Source of the DNA: Candidatus Bathyarchaeota archaeon | GTDB lineage: Archaea; Thermoproteota; Bathyarchaeia; Bathyarchaeales; Bathycorpusculaceae | Assembly: GCA_025059195.1 (NCBI GenBank) | Contig: JANXDU010000006.1 | Coordinates: 123,263-187,262 of the forward strand | Direction: 5' to 3' | DNA length: 64,000 nucleotides | Shown here: positions 9,483 to 18,800 of the stretch, piece by piece | Numbering within the stretch: position 1 is the first letter of the stretch | Layout: the number at the start of each line of letters is the position of its first letter | Translations under genes and position numbers: made by a program | Notes under the pieces: generated by a model | The model's database searches: none | What the model was told of the DNA's origin: nothing | The model's input: only the letters and a program-made list of their open reading frames with translations

Positions 9483-9500
9483 GTTTCTAATGGAAACTTG
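9483..9500 (+). repeat. ORB-like element 4
   Basis: GTTTCTAATGGAAACTTG keeps the GGAAAC half of the core in the same orientation as elements 1 and 2. A weaker relative, TTTCCAAGGAAT, follows at about 9532. Confidence 0.45.
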
Positions 9501-9672
9501 AAAAAAGCTTTTATTCTTTTATTTTTTCTTTTTCCAAGGAATCTGTGAACTCTGTAAAACAGAAATTCTGCAAAAATCTATTTTTCTGCAGTTTTACGCT
9601 TGAAATCCGCTTTATCATTTTCGTATACTTACCGTAACAGCTATAACTTGTGAAGTGTAAAGTTGTGAAGAG

Positions 9673-10092
9673 ATGCCGGCTAGAAAAATGCGCATCGAAG
9701 TGTTCGACAGCGAAGGTAACAAATATAGCATAGCCTTTGAAGGTCAGATTACGAGAGAAAAAGCTCTTCGCTTATTTGACCTGGTAGAGCTCTTGGGTGG
9801 GGTTAGCAGCAGTAGCCCCGAAACAAGTATTCCCCTAAATGAAGTGTCAAAGTATGAAAAGGTGTTAACCGTAATTCAGAGGAATTTTCCAATTGTTTGG
9901 TTTTCATCAAAAGAGGTTCAAATGGCTTTTGAACAAGAATTTAAACAGCCAATAAGCCTTAGCACTGTTGCTACATATCTTTCTAGGATGGCAAATAAAG
10001 GTTTGCTTATACGGTCCGGTTCCTCTAACAGTCTAAAGTATAGGCTTTCCCCGAACTTTTCACAAGTAACCGTCAAACAGAAAACATCTTAA
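9673..10092 (+). CDS. Origin-adjacent winged-helix protein, function unknown
   Basis: A 139-residue protein. The first 40 residues form a beta-rich segment (MRIEVFDSEGNKYSIAFEG). Residues about 60-125 look like a winged helix: ISLSTVATYLSRMANKGLL as helix-turn-helix recognition region, then LIRSGSSNSLKYRL as wing. It starts at an ATG immediately right of the probable origin and reads away from it; TTGTGAAG occurs twice in the leader (9648-9655 and 9663-9670). I do not recognise a named family. It could be a transcription factor or an origin-associated DNA-binding protein. Confidence 0.75.
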   Translation: MPARKMRIEVFDSEGNKYSIAFEGQITREKALRLFDLVELLGGVSSSSPETSIPLNEVSKYEKVLTVIQRNFPIVWFSSKEVQMAFEQEFKQPISLSTVATYLSRMANKGLLIRSGSSNSLKYRLSPNFSQVTVKQKTS

Positions 10093-10108
10093 AATGACGT
10101 CTTTTTGC

Positions 10109-10831
10109 TTAAACGGGTTCCGTTTTAGTTTTCTTTAAAAGGTTCTCCATCTCCTTTTTCACACGGTATTTAAATGGTATTTTGCTTGAATCCCTCTCTA
10201 AATACCCTTCTTCATAAAGTTTTTTCATCAGCCTCGCGGTGTGTTCTCTGCTGAGCTTGATTTTTTCTTTTATTTCAGGAGCTGTTTTTGGGCCTTCTGC
10301 CGCTAGCATTTCCAACACGGCGAGCTCTGTTTCTGTTAAGTGGGCCAGCGCTCTTTCTCTTCTTATGGGTATGGCTGTTTCGATTCCTATTTCAGGTAGA
10401 GCTGATGTTTGTTTGCCTTTTTCTTCTATCAGATAGACTTTTGTAGCCAACTCCTTGTGTGATGCAGCCACATCACGAAGTTGTTTTTCAAGGTCCTCTA
10501 ATCGAGCAAGCAGATTATTCCAGTCTTCTAATCCCTTGCCCACTTTATTCTCTAGAGCTTTCATTTTTCCTCCTAACGCTTCGACTTTACTCATTGCTTC
10601 GTTGCTTTTCGCTGATGCAATCTCAGCTTTATACGCTACTGTTTCCACACCCTCTGCGACACGCTTCAGTTCCCTGCTAAAACTTAAAATAATATAGTCG
10701 AATGCAGCTTTTGCTTTCTCACATGTGGCTTTGACCTTGTCAAGGCGCCGATAATATTCAACGGTAAAGCCTACTCCAATGGCAAAGAAAACAAAAAGTA
10801 GAATAAGTGCAACTTCCAACGTTAACCTCAC
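10109..10831 (-). CDS. Membrane-anchored coiled-coil winged-helix protein
   Basis: The 240-residue protein has one N-terminal membrane helix (about 4-22, LEVALILLFVFFAIGVGF), a long coiled coil (about 30-135) and a C-terminal winged helix (about 160-230) in which LTETELAVLEMLAAEGPKT and SREHTARLMKKLYEEGYLE are the HTH helices. This layout would tether a DNA-binding domain to the inner membrane face. The start is a GTG; no earlier ATG exists. Its promoter region has a TATA-like ATATTTAAAT (about 10905-10916) flanked by two copies of a GTGAT-type site. The target is unknown. Confidence 0.8.
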   Translation of the reverse strand: MRLTLEVALILLFVFFAIGVGFTVEYYRRLDKVKATCEKAKAAFDYIILSFSRELKRVAEGVETVAYKAEIASAKSNEAMSKVEALGGKMKALENKVGKGLEDWNNLLARLEDLEKQLRDVAASHKELATKVYLIEEKGKQTSALPEIGIETAIPIRRERALAHLTETELAVLEMLAAEGPKTAPEIKEKIKLSREHTARLMKKLYEEGYLERDSSKIPFKYRVKKEMENLLKKTKTEPV

Positions 10832-10871
10832 CTGCGGCTAGTATTACCTTTTTTGTGACTCTGCCATGATG

Positions 10872-10884
10872 TATCACAAATCAC
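10872..10884 (-). repeat. GTGAYWWGTGATR site, copy 1
   Basis: On the minus strand this reads GTGATTTGTGATA. It lies between the TATA-like element and the start of the membrane-anchored winged-helix gene, so it could act as an operator. Confidence 0.5.
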
Positions 10885-10937
10885 ATTTTCCAAGAGTATA
10901 CCATTTAAATATTGCGGCACACTCTTAACTCCCATGA

Positions 10938-10950
10938 TATCACATATCAC
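10938..10950 (-). repeat. GTGAYWWGTGATR site, copy 2
   Basis: On the minus strand this reads GTGATATGTGATA, one base different from copy 1. It lies just upstream of the TATA-like element of the membrane-anchored winged-helix gene. Confidence 0.5.
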
Positions 10951-11042
10951 GAACTTATAAATTACATGTTTCAAATTCTCAAAAAAGCCCTAACTAGTTT
11001 CGATTTCTTATGTTAATTGCTTTACCTTTTTATATATAGAAT

Positions 11043-11055
11043 GTGACTTGTGATG
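11043..11055 (+). repeat. GTGAYWWGTGATR site, copy 3
   Basis: GTGACTTGTGATG lies on the plus strand, right after the TATA-like TTTTTATATATAG (about 11028-11040) and against the stop codon of the next gene. GTGAC and GTCAC (11055-11059) also form an inverted repeat. Confidence 0.45.
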
Positions 11056-11571
11056 TCACGAAAATCCTTCCGACGGTTCAGAGAGCTTTTTCAAACTGAT
11101 TTCAAGTTCTTCTCTTAGCATTTTTAGGAATCTTACCTGTTCTTCTGGGCGCTCGTTTATGTTCAACATTGTTTTGCGTGCTTCCATGTATTTCTGCAAC
11201 TTATTTGCTACTTCAATATATGAATCTAAAGTTGTGGTTTCAAACACTCCTAGGTATCCTAATAACAAGATCGTATAAATGGACTTTATGACGTTTTCTT
11301 TAGCTTGTTTTAATGTTCTGTTAAAGGCACCGCGACTTATTTTGGCCTTTGTTAAGCGTAACATGGCTTTTTCGTCATATTTTATTGGTTTTCCAGCTAT
11401 ATTTTCGGCTAAAACGTCTATTAGCAAAGTTTCAAGTTGAACTTTTGTTAAATGGCTATTTTTTGCCAGTATTTTTACAACGGGGTCTTCAAAAGACTTT
11501 TTAAGCCATTCTTGGATGACTTCCTTAAGCTTCATTTCTCTTCCCTTAGCGCCCCTTTCCAATGGATACAT
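11056..11571 (-). CDS. Conserved-looking helical protein, function unknown
   Basis: A 171-residue, largely alpha-helical, charged protein with no recognised domain. Residues about 40-100 (VQLETLLIDVLAENIAGKPI, then a region rich in Lys and Arg around TKAKISRGAFNRTLKQAK) could be a small helical DNA-binding region, and 100-165 looks amphipathic. The first ATG (MYPLERG) follows a TTTAAATA element at a leaderless distance; the ATG at residue 13 (MKLKEVIQEW) has AGGGAAGAG before it and may be the real start. It reads in the same direction as the membrane-anchored winged-helix gene. Confidence 0.7.
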   Translation of the reverse strand: MYPLERGAKGREMKLKEVIQEWLKKSFEDPVVKILAKNSHLTKVQLETLLIDVLAENIAGKPIKYDEKAMLRLTKAKISRGAFNRTLKQAKENVIKSIYTILLLGYLGVFETTTLDSYIEVANKLQKYMEARKTMLNINERPEEQVRFLKMLREELEISLKKLSEPSEGFS

Positions 11572-11683
11572 TTTTGTATACGGAGGGTTATTTAAAACTG
11601 CTGAATAAAGGGACTCACAAAAATCCGTTGCTAAACATAACTATTATATGCCAGATAATGTAGCCTCATGTTGAGGAAGACCT

Positions 11684-12859
11684 TTGGCATTACGTGGTAA
11701 GGCAGCTGAGCGGTTAAAAAACCTAAAGGTGTCTGGAATACGTCGCTTTTTTGCAGCGGCCGATGAAATTCCAAACGTTATCAATTTAAGTGTTGGAGAG
11801 CCGGACTTTGTTCCACCGAAACACATTTTAGAAGGTGGATGGCAAGCCATTGCCAAGGGAAAAACTCATTATACTTCAACTAATGGGATCCTTGAGCTTA
11901 GAGAAGCCCTAGCACAAAAAGCCTATAAGGATTATGGCCTTGAATATGACCCGGATTCCGAGGTTTTAATTACTGTTGGCGGAACTGAGGCTATTGCCCT
12001 TGCTTTACTTGCACTAGTGAATCCTGGCGATGAAGTTTTAATTCCGAATCCGGGGTTTGTTTGCTATTCGCCAAGCGCTCTCATAGCCGGCGGGGTTCCT
12101 ATTTCTGTGCCTCTTTTAGAGGAAAATGGCTTTAAGCCATCTATGGATACTGTGACATCACTTATCACAGAAAAGTCACGCGTGATGATACTCAACTCAC
12201 CGAATAACCCCACGGGCGCAGTTTTTTCACGTGATGAACTAGCAGCTTTTGCGAAGATCGCTGTGGAACATGACTTGATTGTTATTTCTGATGAAGTTTA
12301 CGAGAAAATACTGTATGATGGTGTGAAACATTATTGCGTAGCGTCGTTTCCAGGGATGCGAGATCGCACGCTGGTTGTTAATTCCTTTTCAAAAACTTAT
12401 GCTATGACAGGCCTTAGAGTTGGATATGTCTATGGGCCGAGGGAATTACTTTCCCCGATATGGCTTGTTCACCAATACCTCGTTGCTTGTGTGGACACTT
12501 TTGCACAGTATGCTGCGTTAGCAGCGCTAAAGGGGCCACAAGACTTTGTTAAAGATATGGTCAAAGAGTTTGACAGACGTAGATGTTTTGTTTTTAGAAG
12601 GCTGAACGAAATTGAAGGGTTTACTTGCACGCTTCCTAAAGGGGCGTTCTACATTTTCCCAAACATCAAAAGCTTTAAAATGTCTTCTGAAGATTTTGCG
12701 CAACTTCTCTTAAAAGAGGCGCGAGTGGCAACGGTTCCGGGCTCTACTTTCGGCTCCTATGGCGAGGGTTACATTAGAATTTCATATGCCGCTTCTTATG
12801 AACAACTGGAAGAGGCGTTAAACCGTATCGAGCGGGCTGTTAGGCAACTGAAGTCATAG
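11684..12859 (+). CDS. PLP-dependent aminotransferase, class I (AspC-like)
   Basis: Fold-type I transaminase of 391 aa. The PLP lysine is K237 in SFSKTYAMTGLR, with NNPTG at 174-178 and SDEVYE at 202-207. The C-terminal arginine that binds the substrate carboxylate is in GYIRISYA. Substrate may be aspartate, aromatic or branched-chain amino acids; sequence alone does not decide. The only in-frame start is a TTG, supported by GAGG a few bases upstream and an in-frame stop just before. A GTGAT-type site on the opposite strand (12156-12168) falls inside the gene. Confidence 0.9.
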   Translation: MALRGKAAERLKNLKVSGIRRFFAAADEIPNVINLSVGEPDFVPPKHILEGGWQAIAKGKTHYTSTNGILELREALAQKAYKDYGLEYDPDSEVLITVGGTEAIALALLALVNPGDEVLIPNPGFVCYSPSALIAGGVPISVPLLEENGFKPSMDTVTSLITEKSRVMILNSPNNPTGAVFSRDELAAFAKIAVEHDLIVISDEVYEKILYDGVKHYCVASFPGMRDRTLVVNSFSKTYAMTGLRVGYVYGPRELLSPIWLVHQYLVACVDTFAQYAALAALKGPQDFVKDMVKEFDRRRCFVFRRLNEIEGFTCTLPKGAFYIFPNIKSFKMSSEDFAQLLLKEARVATVPGSTFGSYGEGYIRISYAASYEQLEEALNRIERAVRQLKS

Positions 12860-12860
12860 C

Positions 12861-13703
12861 TTAGAGATTTTCTGCTTTTTCCCTTAACTTGTCAAAGATT
12901 TCTGCGCGTAAGTCTCTTAATGTTGGCACAAAAGTTTCGATTTGGCGAATTTCCGTATAATCAATTTCACCTATTACAAGGTCCTCCTCGTCGTATTTCG
13001 CTGATACAATCACCCTTCCATTGGGGGCTATCAGTCTGCTCCCTCCCCAGAATTGTAGCCCATCCTCTACGCCGACGAGGTTTACATAAGCCAGAAACAC
13101 TGTGTTTTCTATAGCTCTCGCAACGGTTAAGTTTTCAAAGAAAGCTCGGCGAATAGTAGGTGAAGCTGAAATGCAAACAATCAGCTGTGATCCTTCAAGT
13201 CTTGTCAGACGGCTTACTTCGGGGAAGAAAATATCGTAGCATATAATGAGCCCTATTTTGCCGAGGTCTGTTTCGAAAACTCCCGCTTGGTAGCCTTGTC
13301 TGAAGTACCTTTTTTCTTCGAATACGCTGTGGGTTGGTAGATGCATTTTCCGATACTTTCCAATTATGCCTTTTGGTCCTACGAGAACCGCCGTGTTATA
13401 TATTGTAGCTTGTGTCTTTTCACTTAATTCCGGCATTCCAAAAACTATGTGAATTCCATGTTTTCGGGCCACCTCTTCTATGGCGTTTGTGGATGGGCCA
13501 GGGATTTTTTCCGCTAACTTGTAGAGGTCGTCTCTTAGTATGTAGCCAGTTAGTGAAAGCTCTGGAAAAATCACAAGTTCTGCGCTTTGTTGCTTTGCCT
13601 TTACGGCGTATTCCTCGATTTTTTGTATATTGGCTTTTTTGTCTCCTCTTCGGCAGCTTATTTGGGATAGGGCGACTCTTACCTTTTGTTTCATATTTTG
13701 CAT
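12861..13703 (-). CDS. Carbon-nitrogen hydrolase, probable glutaminase partner of NAD synthetase
   Basis: Nitrilase-superfamily protein of 280 aa with the full Glu-Lys-Cys triad: E48 in FPELSLTGY, K119 in KYRKMHLP and C155 in IICYDIFFPE. In bacterial and eukaryotic NAD synthetases a nitrilase domain of this kind is fused to NadE and supplies ammonia from glutamine. Here the gene lies 6 bp downstream of nadE on the same strand, so I infer a two-subunit glutamine-dependent enzyme. A free amidase with another substrate remains possible. Confidence 0.85.
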   Translation of the reverse strand: MQNMKQKVRVALSQISCRRGDKKANIQKIEEYAVKAKQQSAELVIFPELSLTGYILRDDLYKLAEKIPGPSTNAIEEVARKHGIHIVFGMPELSEKTQATIYNTAVLVGPKGIIGKYRKMHLPTHSVFEEKRYFRQGYQAGVFETDLGKIGLIICYDIFFPEVSRLTRLEGSQLIVCISASPTIRRAFFENLTVARAIENTVFLAYVNLVGVEDGLQFWGGSRLIAPNGRVIVSAKYDEEDLVIGEIDYTEIRQIETFVPTLRDLRAEIFDKLREKAENL

Positions 13704-13709
13704 CCTGCC

Positions 13710-14552
13710 TCAGAGTTGAGTGTAGGGAAGTCTAAAGTCAAATCCAACAGTTCTATACTGGATTTTTGTTGTTAAGGGCATCCTCCTTTTATGCTCCATC
13801 ATCTTCCATCGCTTTTCCACTTTTTCCACAAGCTCCTTTTCTAAGCCCAGTTGTTCCGCAATCTCTTCGTTGCTCATGAAATGTTCCAGCCCATAGAGTA
13901 TGAGGTCTAAGATTTCATATTTAATGCCTATCTCCTCCTCTGCTGTTTGTCCAGGCCAAAGCATGGGCGTCGGTGGTTTATCCACGATTTCATTGGGGAT
14001 CCCTATGTATCTTGCCAGTTCTCTTACTTGTGTCTTGTACAGATCCATTAGCGGTGCTATGTCCGCTGCTATATCTCCCCATTTAGTGAAATATCCTATC
14101 ATTGTTTCGGATTTATCTGAGCTGCCGCAAACGATAAGGTTGAACTTGTTGGCATAATAATATAGATAAAGCATGCGCGTGCGCGCTTTTAAGTTGCCGT
14201 TGCAAAGTTTATCTTCAGGATCGAAAACTGGTATTGTTTTGTGTAGGGCTTCCAATACGGGTGTGATGTTCACCGTCTCCTTTTTTATCTCAAATTTTTT
14301 TGCGACCATTTCAGCGTGCCTCATGTCCCCTATGTTGTAGGTTTCTTTCTCTGGGAGGATAAGCCCTAAAACTTTATTTCCTCCTACCGCCATTGCTGAG
14401 AGGGCCGCCGCAGTGCTGCTGTCAACACCTCCTGAGAGGCCTATAACTATGCCCTTCGCCCCTGCCTTTTCCACGTAGTCTTTTATGAAACGGACGATCT
14501 TGGTTTTAACCTCTTCCCAATTTAAGTCTAGGGCTTTTCGAGTGAGCTTCAA
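13710..14552 (-). CDS. nadE: NAD+ synthetase
   Basis: Amidates nicotinic acid adenine dinucleotide to NAD+ with ATP. The PP-loop motif GLSGGVDSSTAAAL lies at about 38-51, and the substrate-binding region KARTRMLYLYYYANKFN near 122-138 is characteristic. The 280-aa length is that of the stand-alone synthetase domain, without a glutaminase domain. The nitrilase gene follows after 6 bp, so ammonia may come from that partner or from free ammonium. Confidence 0.95.
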   Translation of the reverse strand: MKLTRKALDLNWEEVKTKIVRFIKDYVEKAGAKGIVIGLSGGVDSSTAAALSAMAVGGNKVLGLILPEKETYNIGDMRHAEMVAKKFEIKKETVNITPVLEALHKTIPVFDPEDKLCNGNLKARTRMLYLYYYANKFNLIVCGSSDKSETMIGYFTKWGDIAADIAPLMDLYKTQVRELARYIGIPNEIVDKPPTPMLWPGQTAEEEIGIKYEILDLILYGLEHFMSNEEIAEQLGLEKELVEKVEKRWKMMEHKRRMPLTTKIQYRTVGFDFRLPYTQL

Positions 14553-14654
14553 GAGGAACCCTCACTGCTAATTTGGATTAGGCAAGTATTTAAGGACGAA
14601 GATGAATAATGACTAAGGGTTTAGGCCATCACCTTTGAAGGACCGAGTTGAGAT

Positions 14655-14924
14655 ATGGGGCGCAGAAGAAGAAAGGTATTGCGCATTCCCAAAAAGAAGT
14701 TGCCGAAGTTCTTTTCATGTCCTAACTGCGGCAAAGAGGCAGTTCGTGTGGAAATGTTTCGGGAGGAAGGGTGTGCGGTTGTGAGTTGTGGAAGCTGCGG
14801 AACAAGGGAGGAGTTCTCCGTAAAACAAGCTCTGGGCGAAATCGACGTGTACTGCATGTTTACCGACAAATTTTACGGCGCACTAAAAAACTCTGCAACC
14901 GTTAAAACTAAAGAGCAACCATAG
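14655..14924 (+). CDS. Elf1-like transcription elongation factor, zinc ribbon
   Basis: An 89-residue basic protein with N-terminal [19 protein letters not shown] and a four-cysteine zinc ribbon (CPNCGKEAV and [10 protein letters not shown]). This combination is that of Elf1, an elongation factor shared by eukaryotes and some archaea, mainly of the TACK and Asgard groups. It is followed after 10 bp by the GGGP synthase gene. Its presence helps to place the organism. Confidence 0.85.
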   Translation: MGRRRRKVLRIPKKKLPKFFSCPNCGKEAVRVEMFREEGCAVVSCGSCGTREEFSVKQALGEIDVYCMFTDKFYGALKNSATVKTKEQP

Positions 14925-14934
14925 GAGAGACGCG

Positions 14935-15693
14935 ATGGTAGGCGCTGTAGAGAAGTATCTACTGGATAAGATTCGAATGGAAAAGGCGATTCACATAACC
15001 CTAATTGATCCTGAGGAAGTCACGCCACCGCAGGCCTCAGCAATTGCCGAAAAAGCGAAGGCAAGCGGAACATCAGCAATAATGGTGGGCGGCTCCACCT
15101 TTATCTCAACGAGACATCTTGATAGCGTGGTTAAAACAATTAAGCGGGCAGTCGAACTTCCCGTAATCTTGTTCCCTAACAACGTGGCCAGCATAAGCCG
15201 TTACGCAGACGCAATATGGTTTATGTCATTGTTAAACTCTGCCGATCCCTACTTTATAATAGGGGCTCAAGTTTTGGGCGCTCCTCTAGTTAGAAAATAT
15301 CATTTAGAGCCTATCCCGATGGGCTACATCATTGTAGGTGAGGGAGGAACCGCCGGAATCATTGGCAAAGCTTTCCCCATCCCTTACGACAAGCCAGAAT
15401 TGGCGGCGGCACACGCACTGGCGGGGCAATACTTAGGAATGCGCTTCATATACCTTGAAGCTGGTTCAGGCGCCAAGAAACCTGTGCCCCAAGAGATGAT
15501 TCGGGCTGTTAAATGCTGCATAGATGTTCCGTTAATTGTTGGTGGAGGAATAAAGTCTAAGGTTCAAGCTTTGACTGCCGTGTCCGCCGGGGCAGATATC
15601 ATAGTTACTGGCAACGTTGTTGAAAATGGACAAGTTGAAGACCGCGTTTCAGAGATTGTTGAAGGTATAAGACATGGCAAAACGCAAACCTGA
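14935..15693 (+). CDS. Geranylgeranylglyceryl phosphate synthase
   Basis: First committed step of archaeal ether lipids: joins geranylgeranyl diphosphate to sn-glycerol 1-phosphate. The 252-residue TIM barrel shows ITLIDPEEVTPPQA near the N-terminus, VILFPNNVASIS, IPMGYIIVGEGGTAG and YLEAGSGAKKPVP, then VGGGIKSK and IIVTGN phosphate-binding loops. A GGAGAG precedes the ATG. It sits between Elf1 and DP2 on the same strand. Confidence 0.95.
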   Translation: MVGAVEKYLLDKIRMEKAIHITLIDPEEVTPPQASAIAEKAKASGTSAIMVGGSTFISTRHLDSVVKTIKRAVELPVILFPNNVASISRYADAIWFMSLLNSADPYFIIGAQVLGAPLVRKYHLEPIPMGYIIVGEGGTAGIIGKAFPIPYDKPELAAAHALAGQYLGMRFIYLEAGSGAKKPVPQEMIRAVKCCIDVPLIVGGGIKSKVQALTAVSAGADIIVTGNVVENGQVEDRVSEIVEGIRHGKTQT

Positions 15694-15823
15694 AAGTTGC
15701 AGATTCTTGTAGAAAACGTAATGCCTCCAAACTTTGATAACGCAAGCATTTTCCTTTTCTGCGTCAGAAACCAAAATAAACCACATTTGTAGATGGGTGA
15801 TGAGGGATTCATTGAACATTCCA

Positions 15824-18800
15824 ATGAGCAACGCTTACGCATCGTATGTGAAAGGCTTAGAAAAGCAACTTGAAGAACTATACACTATATGCCGGAGAGC
15901 TCGAGTAAGAGGACGTGACCCATCTCTGGAGCCTGAATGTGAAATTGCAAGAGACATGGCGGACCTTGTTGAAGGACTCGTAGGCCCCAAAGGGGTTGCG
16001 GAAAGAATTAGGGAGCTCAGCTCAAAACTTCCCAGAGAAGAGTTAGCCTTCAAGATTGCCGAAGAAATTGTTTACGGAAAATTTGGACATATGACGCCTG
16101 AAAATGCAGCTGAACAAGCCGTGCGCACCGCTTTGGCAATACTGACTGAGGGACTTACCGCTGCGCCAGTTCAAGGCGTAGCGCAAGTTAAGATTAAGTC
16201 GAATCTTGACCATACGAAGTATTTAGCCATTTATTTTGCTGGACCAATTCGCTCTGCCGGGGGCACCGACCAAGCCTTAACCCTTGTTATCGGCGACTTC
16301 ATTCGTAAACTTTTAGGGTTAGACCGTTATAAGCCCACCGATGAGGAAATCGCCCGCTTCATTGAAGAGGTTAGACTTTATGAACGCACAGTGGGCCGCT
16401 TTCAATATCACGTTTCCGACGAAGAGCTATGGAGAGCCCTTCGATGGCTTCCGGTGGAGGTTACCGGAACAGAAACTGATCCCGTTGAAGTTTCGTCACA
16501 CCGCAACCTTCCAAGAATCGAAACTAACAGAGTGCGAGGCGGCGCCCTTCGAGTTGTTAATGATGGTGTCGTAGGTCGGGCCTCTAAAGTTTTGGCGATT
16601 GTGGAGAAGCTTGGAATTCAGGGCTGGGAATGGCTTAAGGATATACGCAAAATGTCTGAAAAGAAATCGGCTGGTTTTATGGACGATGTAGTTGCCGGAC
16701 GACCAATTTTTTCCTTTCCGTCTAGACATGGAGGCTTCCGTTTACGCTATGGTAGGGCAAGAAATACTGGTTTAACAGCGGTTGGCGTCCACCCTGCTAC
16801 AATGCTTGTTTTACAGGGGTTTATAGCTGTTGGCACACAACTCCGCCTTGAGCTTCCAGGAAAGGGCGGCATAGCTGTTCCCGTTGATCATTTGGAGCCG
16901 CCCATAGTTAAACTGCGGGACGGCTCCGTCGTCAAAGTTTCATCAGAAAACTTTGCCAGTATAAAAGATCAAATTGAGAAAATCCTGTTTTTAGGTGATA
17001 TCCTAATTAGTTTTGGCGATTTTCTGTATCAAGGGAAAGGTTTAGCTCCCGCTGGGTATACAGAGGAATGGTGGGCCGCAGACCTGCAAAAAACCATCGC
17101 CGCAGACTTTAATGGGGACTTGGAAAAGGCTACTGTCCACGTTGGGATTCCTTCGGAAAGACTTCAAAACCTCATTGTTGACCCTTTCACAAATAGGCCC
17201 TCTTTTGTAGAGGCGGTAAACATAGCACTAAAAATGAAAGTGCCTCTTCACCCGCGTTTTACGCCGTTCTGGTCAAACTTGAGGTCTGTCAAAGAACTGA
17301 ATCGCTTGAGGTGTTGGCTGTTAAAGTCTGAAGTGGAATATGACGGTGAACATGCTTGCCGGATTGTTGGCGAAATGGATTCCGAAGTTAAGGTGGCCCT
17401 TGAGGCAATATGTTTGCCTCACAACGTCTCGAATAACAAGATACTGCTTAGAGGCGATGAAGCAAGCGTTCTTGCCTTTTGCTTAGGGCATAAGCGGCCT
17501 CACATCGAGTTTTCCAACGGCGAAAACGTTTTAGATGCCGTCAAAAAGCTTTCCGGTGTTACTGTAAGGGATAAGGCGCCTACGTTTATAGGGGCAAGGA
17601 TGGGACGCCCGGAGAAGGCGAAGAGAAGAGAAATGAAACCTCTTGTGCATGTGCTTTTCCCGGTAGGTTTAGCGGGTGGTTCTCAAAGGGATCTAGTTGA
17701 AGCTTGTAAGAATGGCAGCGTTTCTGTTGAAATTGTTAAGCTTAAGTGCCCTACATGTAATGAATACACCTTCCAGATAATATGCCCAACTTGCGGTTCA
17801 AAAACAGTCTTAGAACCAGCTTGTCCACGCTGTGGCAGGCTTCTAAATGATGGTGGCAGTTGTCCAGTTTGTAAGGTGCCCGCGGTTCCCTATGGACCGC
17901 GCACTTTTAACCTTAAAGCACTTCTTGAAGAGGCTTGTAACAGTTTAGGAATTCTTATGCCAAAGATTCTGAAGGGTGTTAAGGGCTTAACTAATGAATC
18001 AAAAATGCCTGAGATCCTTGAAAAGGGAATTTTGCGGGCAAAATACGACCTGTCCGTCTACAAAGATGGCACTATTCGTTTTGATGCAACCAACGCCCCC
18101 TTGACCCATTTTAAGCCAGCTGAGATTGGAGTTTCTGTAGAAAGGCTTGTGCAACTCGGTTACAGCCATGATATTCATGGTAATCCGTTGATGAGTTTAG
18201 ATCAAATCTGCGAACTTAAAGTGCAAGATGTAGTAATACCCGTTAGATGTGCGGAATATTTCGTTCGGGTTGCAAATTTCTTAGATGAGCTTCTCGTTAA
18301 GGTTTACGGGCTCCAGCCTTACTATAACGTCAAGCGCGTCGAAGACCTTGTAGGACATTTGATTATCGGTTTGGCGCCCCACACTTCTGTGGGCATTTTA
18401 GGGCGTATTATCGGCTTCACAAACTTAAACGTGTGTTATGCCCATCCTCTTTGGCATTCTGCCAAACGTAGAGACTGCGACGGTGATGAGGACGCTCTGA
18501 TGCTCGCGCTGGACACGCTGCTAAACTTTTCTAGGAAATATTTACCCGCACAGATCGGCGGTATGATGGATGCGCCCTTGCTGCTTGTACCTGTTGTTAA
18601 CCCGCGAGAGGTACAAAGGCAAGCACATGATTTCGACGTTGCAAGGAGTTATCCCCTAGAGTTCTATGAAAAAACCTTAGAACGAGTTGAAGCTAAACAC
18701 CTAAGCCTCCTCATCGATTTGATTGAACATAGGTTGGGAACAGAAGCACAGTTTGAAGGATACAGTTTCACGGTGCCCGTTTCCAACATCAACCTTGGCG

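Larger units (their letters stand above)
8942..9672. other. Probable chromosomal replication origin (oriC)
   Basis: This 731-base, AT-rich stretch lies directly upstream of cdc6 and has no credible gene; the two short frames inside run through the ORB-like sites. It contains several ORB-like sequences (TTCCANTGGAAA cores) in both orientations, one with the downstream G-run that archaeal Orc1 recognises, a 9-bp inverted repeat, a repeated AACTCTGTAAAA and long A- and T-rich tracts suitable as an unwinding element (about 9110-9200 and 9500-9540). Origins beside cdc6 are well established in archaea; activity here is inferred. Confidence 0.8.

Noticed and set aside
15734..15823. N-terminal extension of DP2 in the longest frame
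   Set aside because: DP2 homologues start at the equivalent of MSNAYASYVKGL; the extra 30 residues overlap no ribosome binding site.
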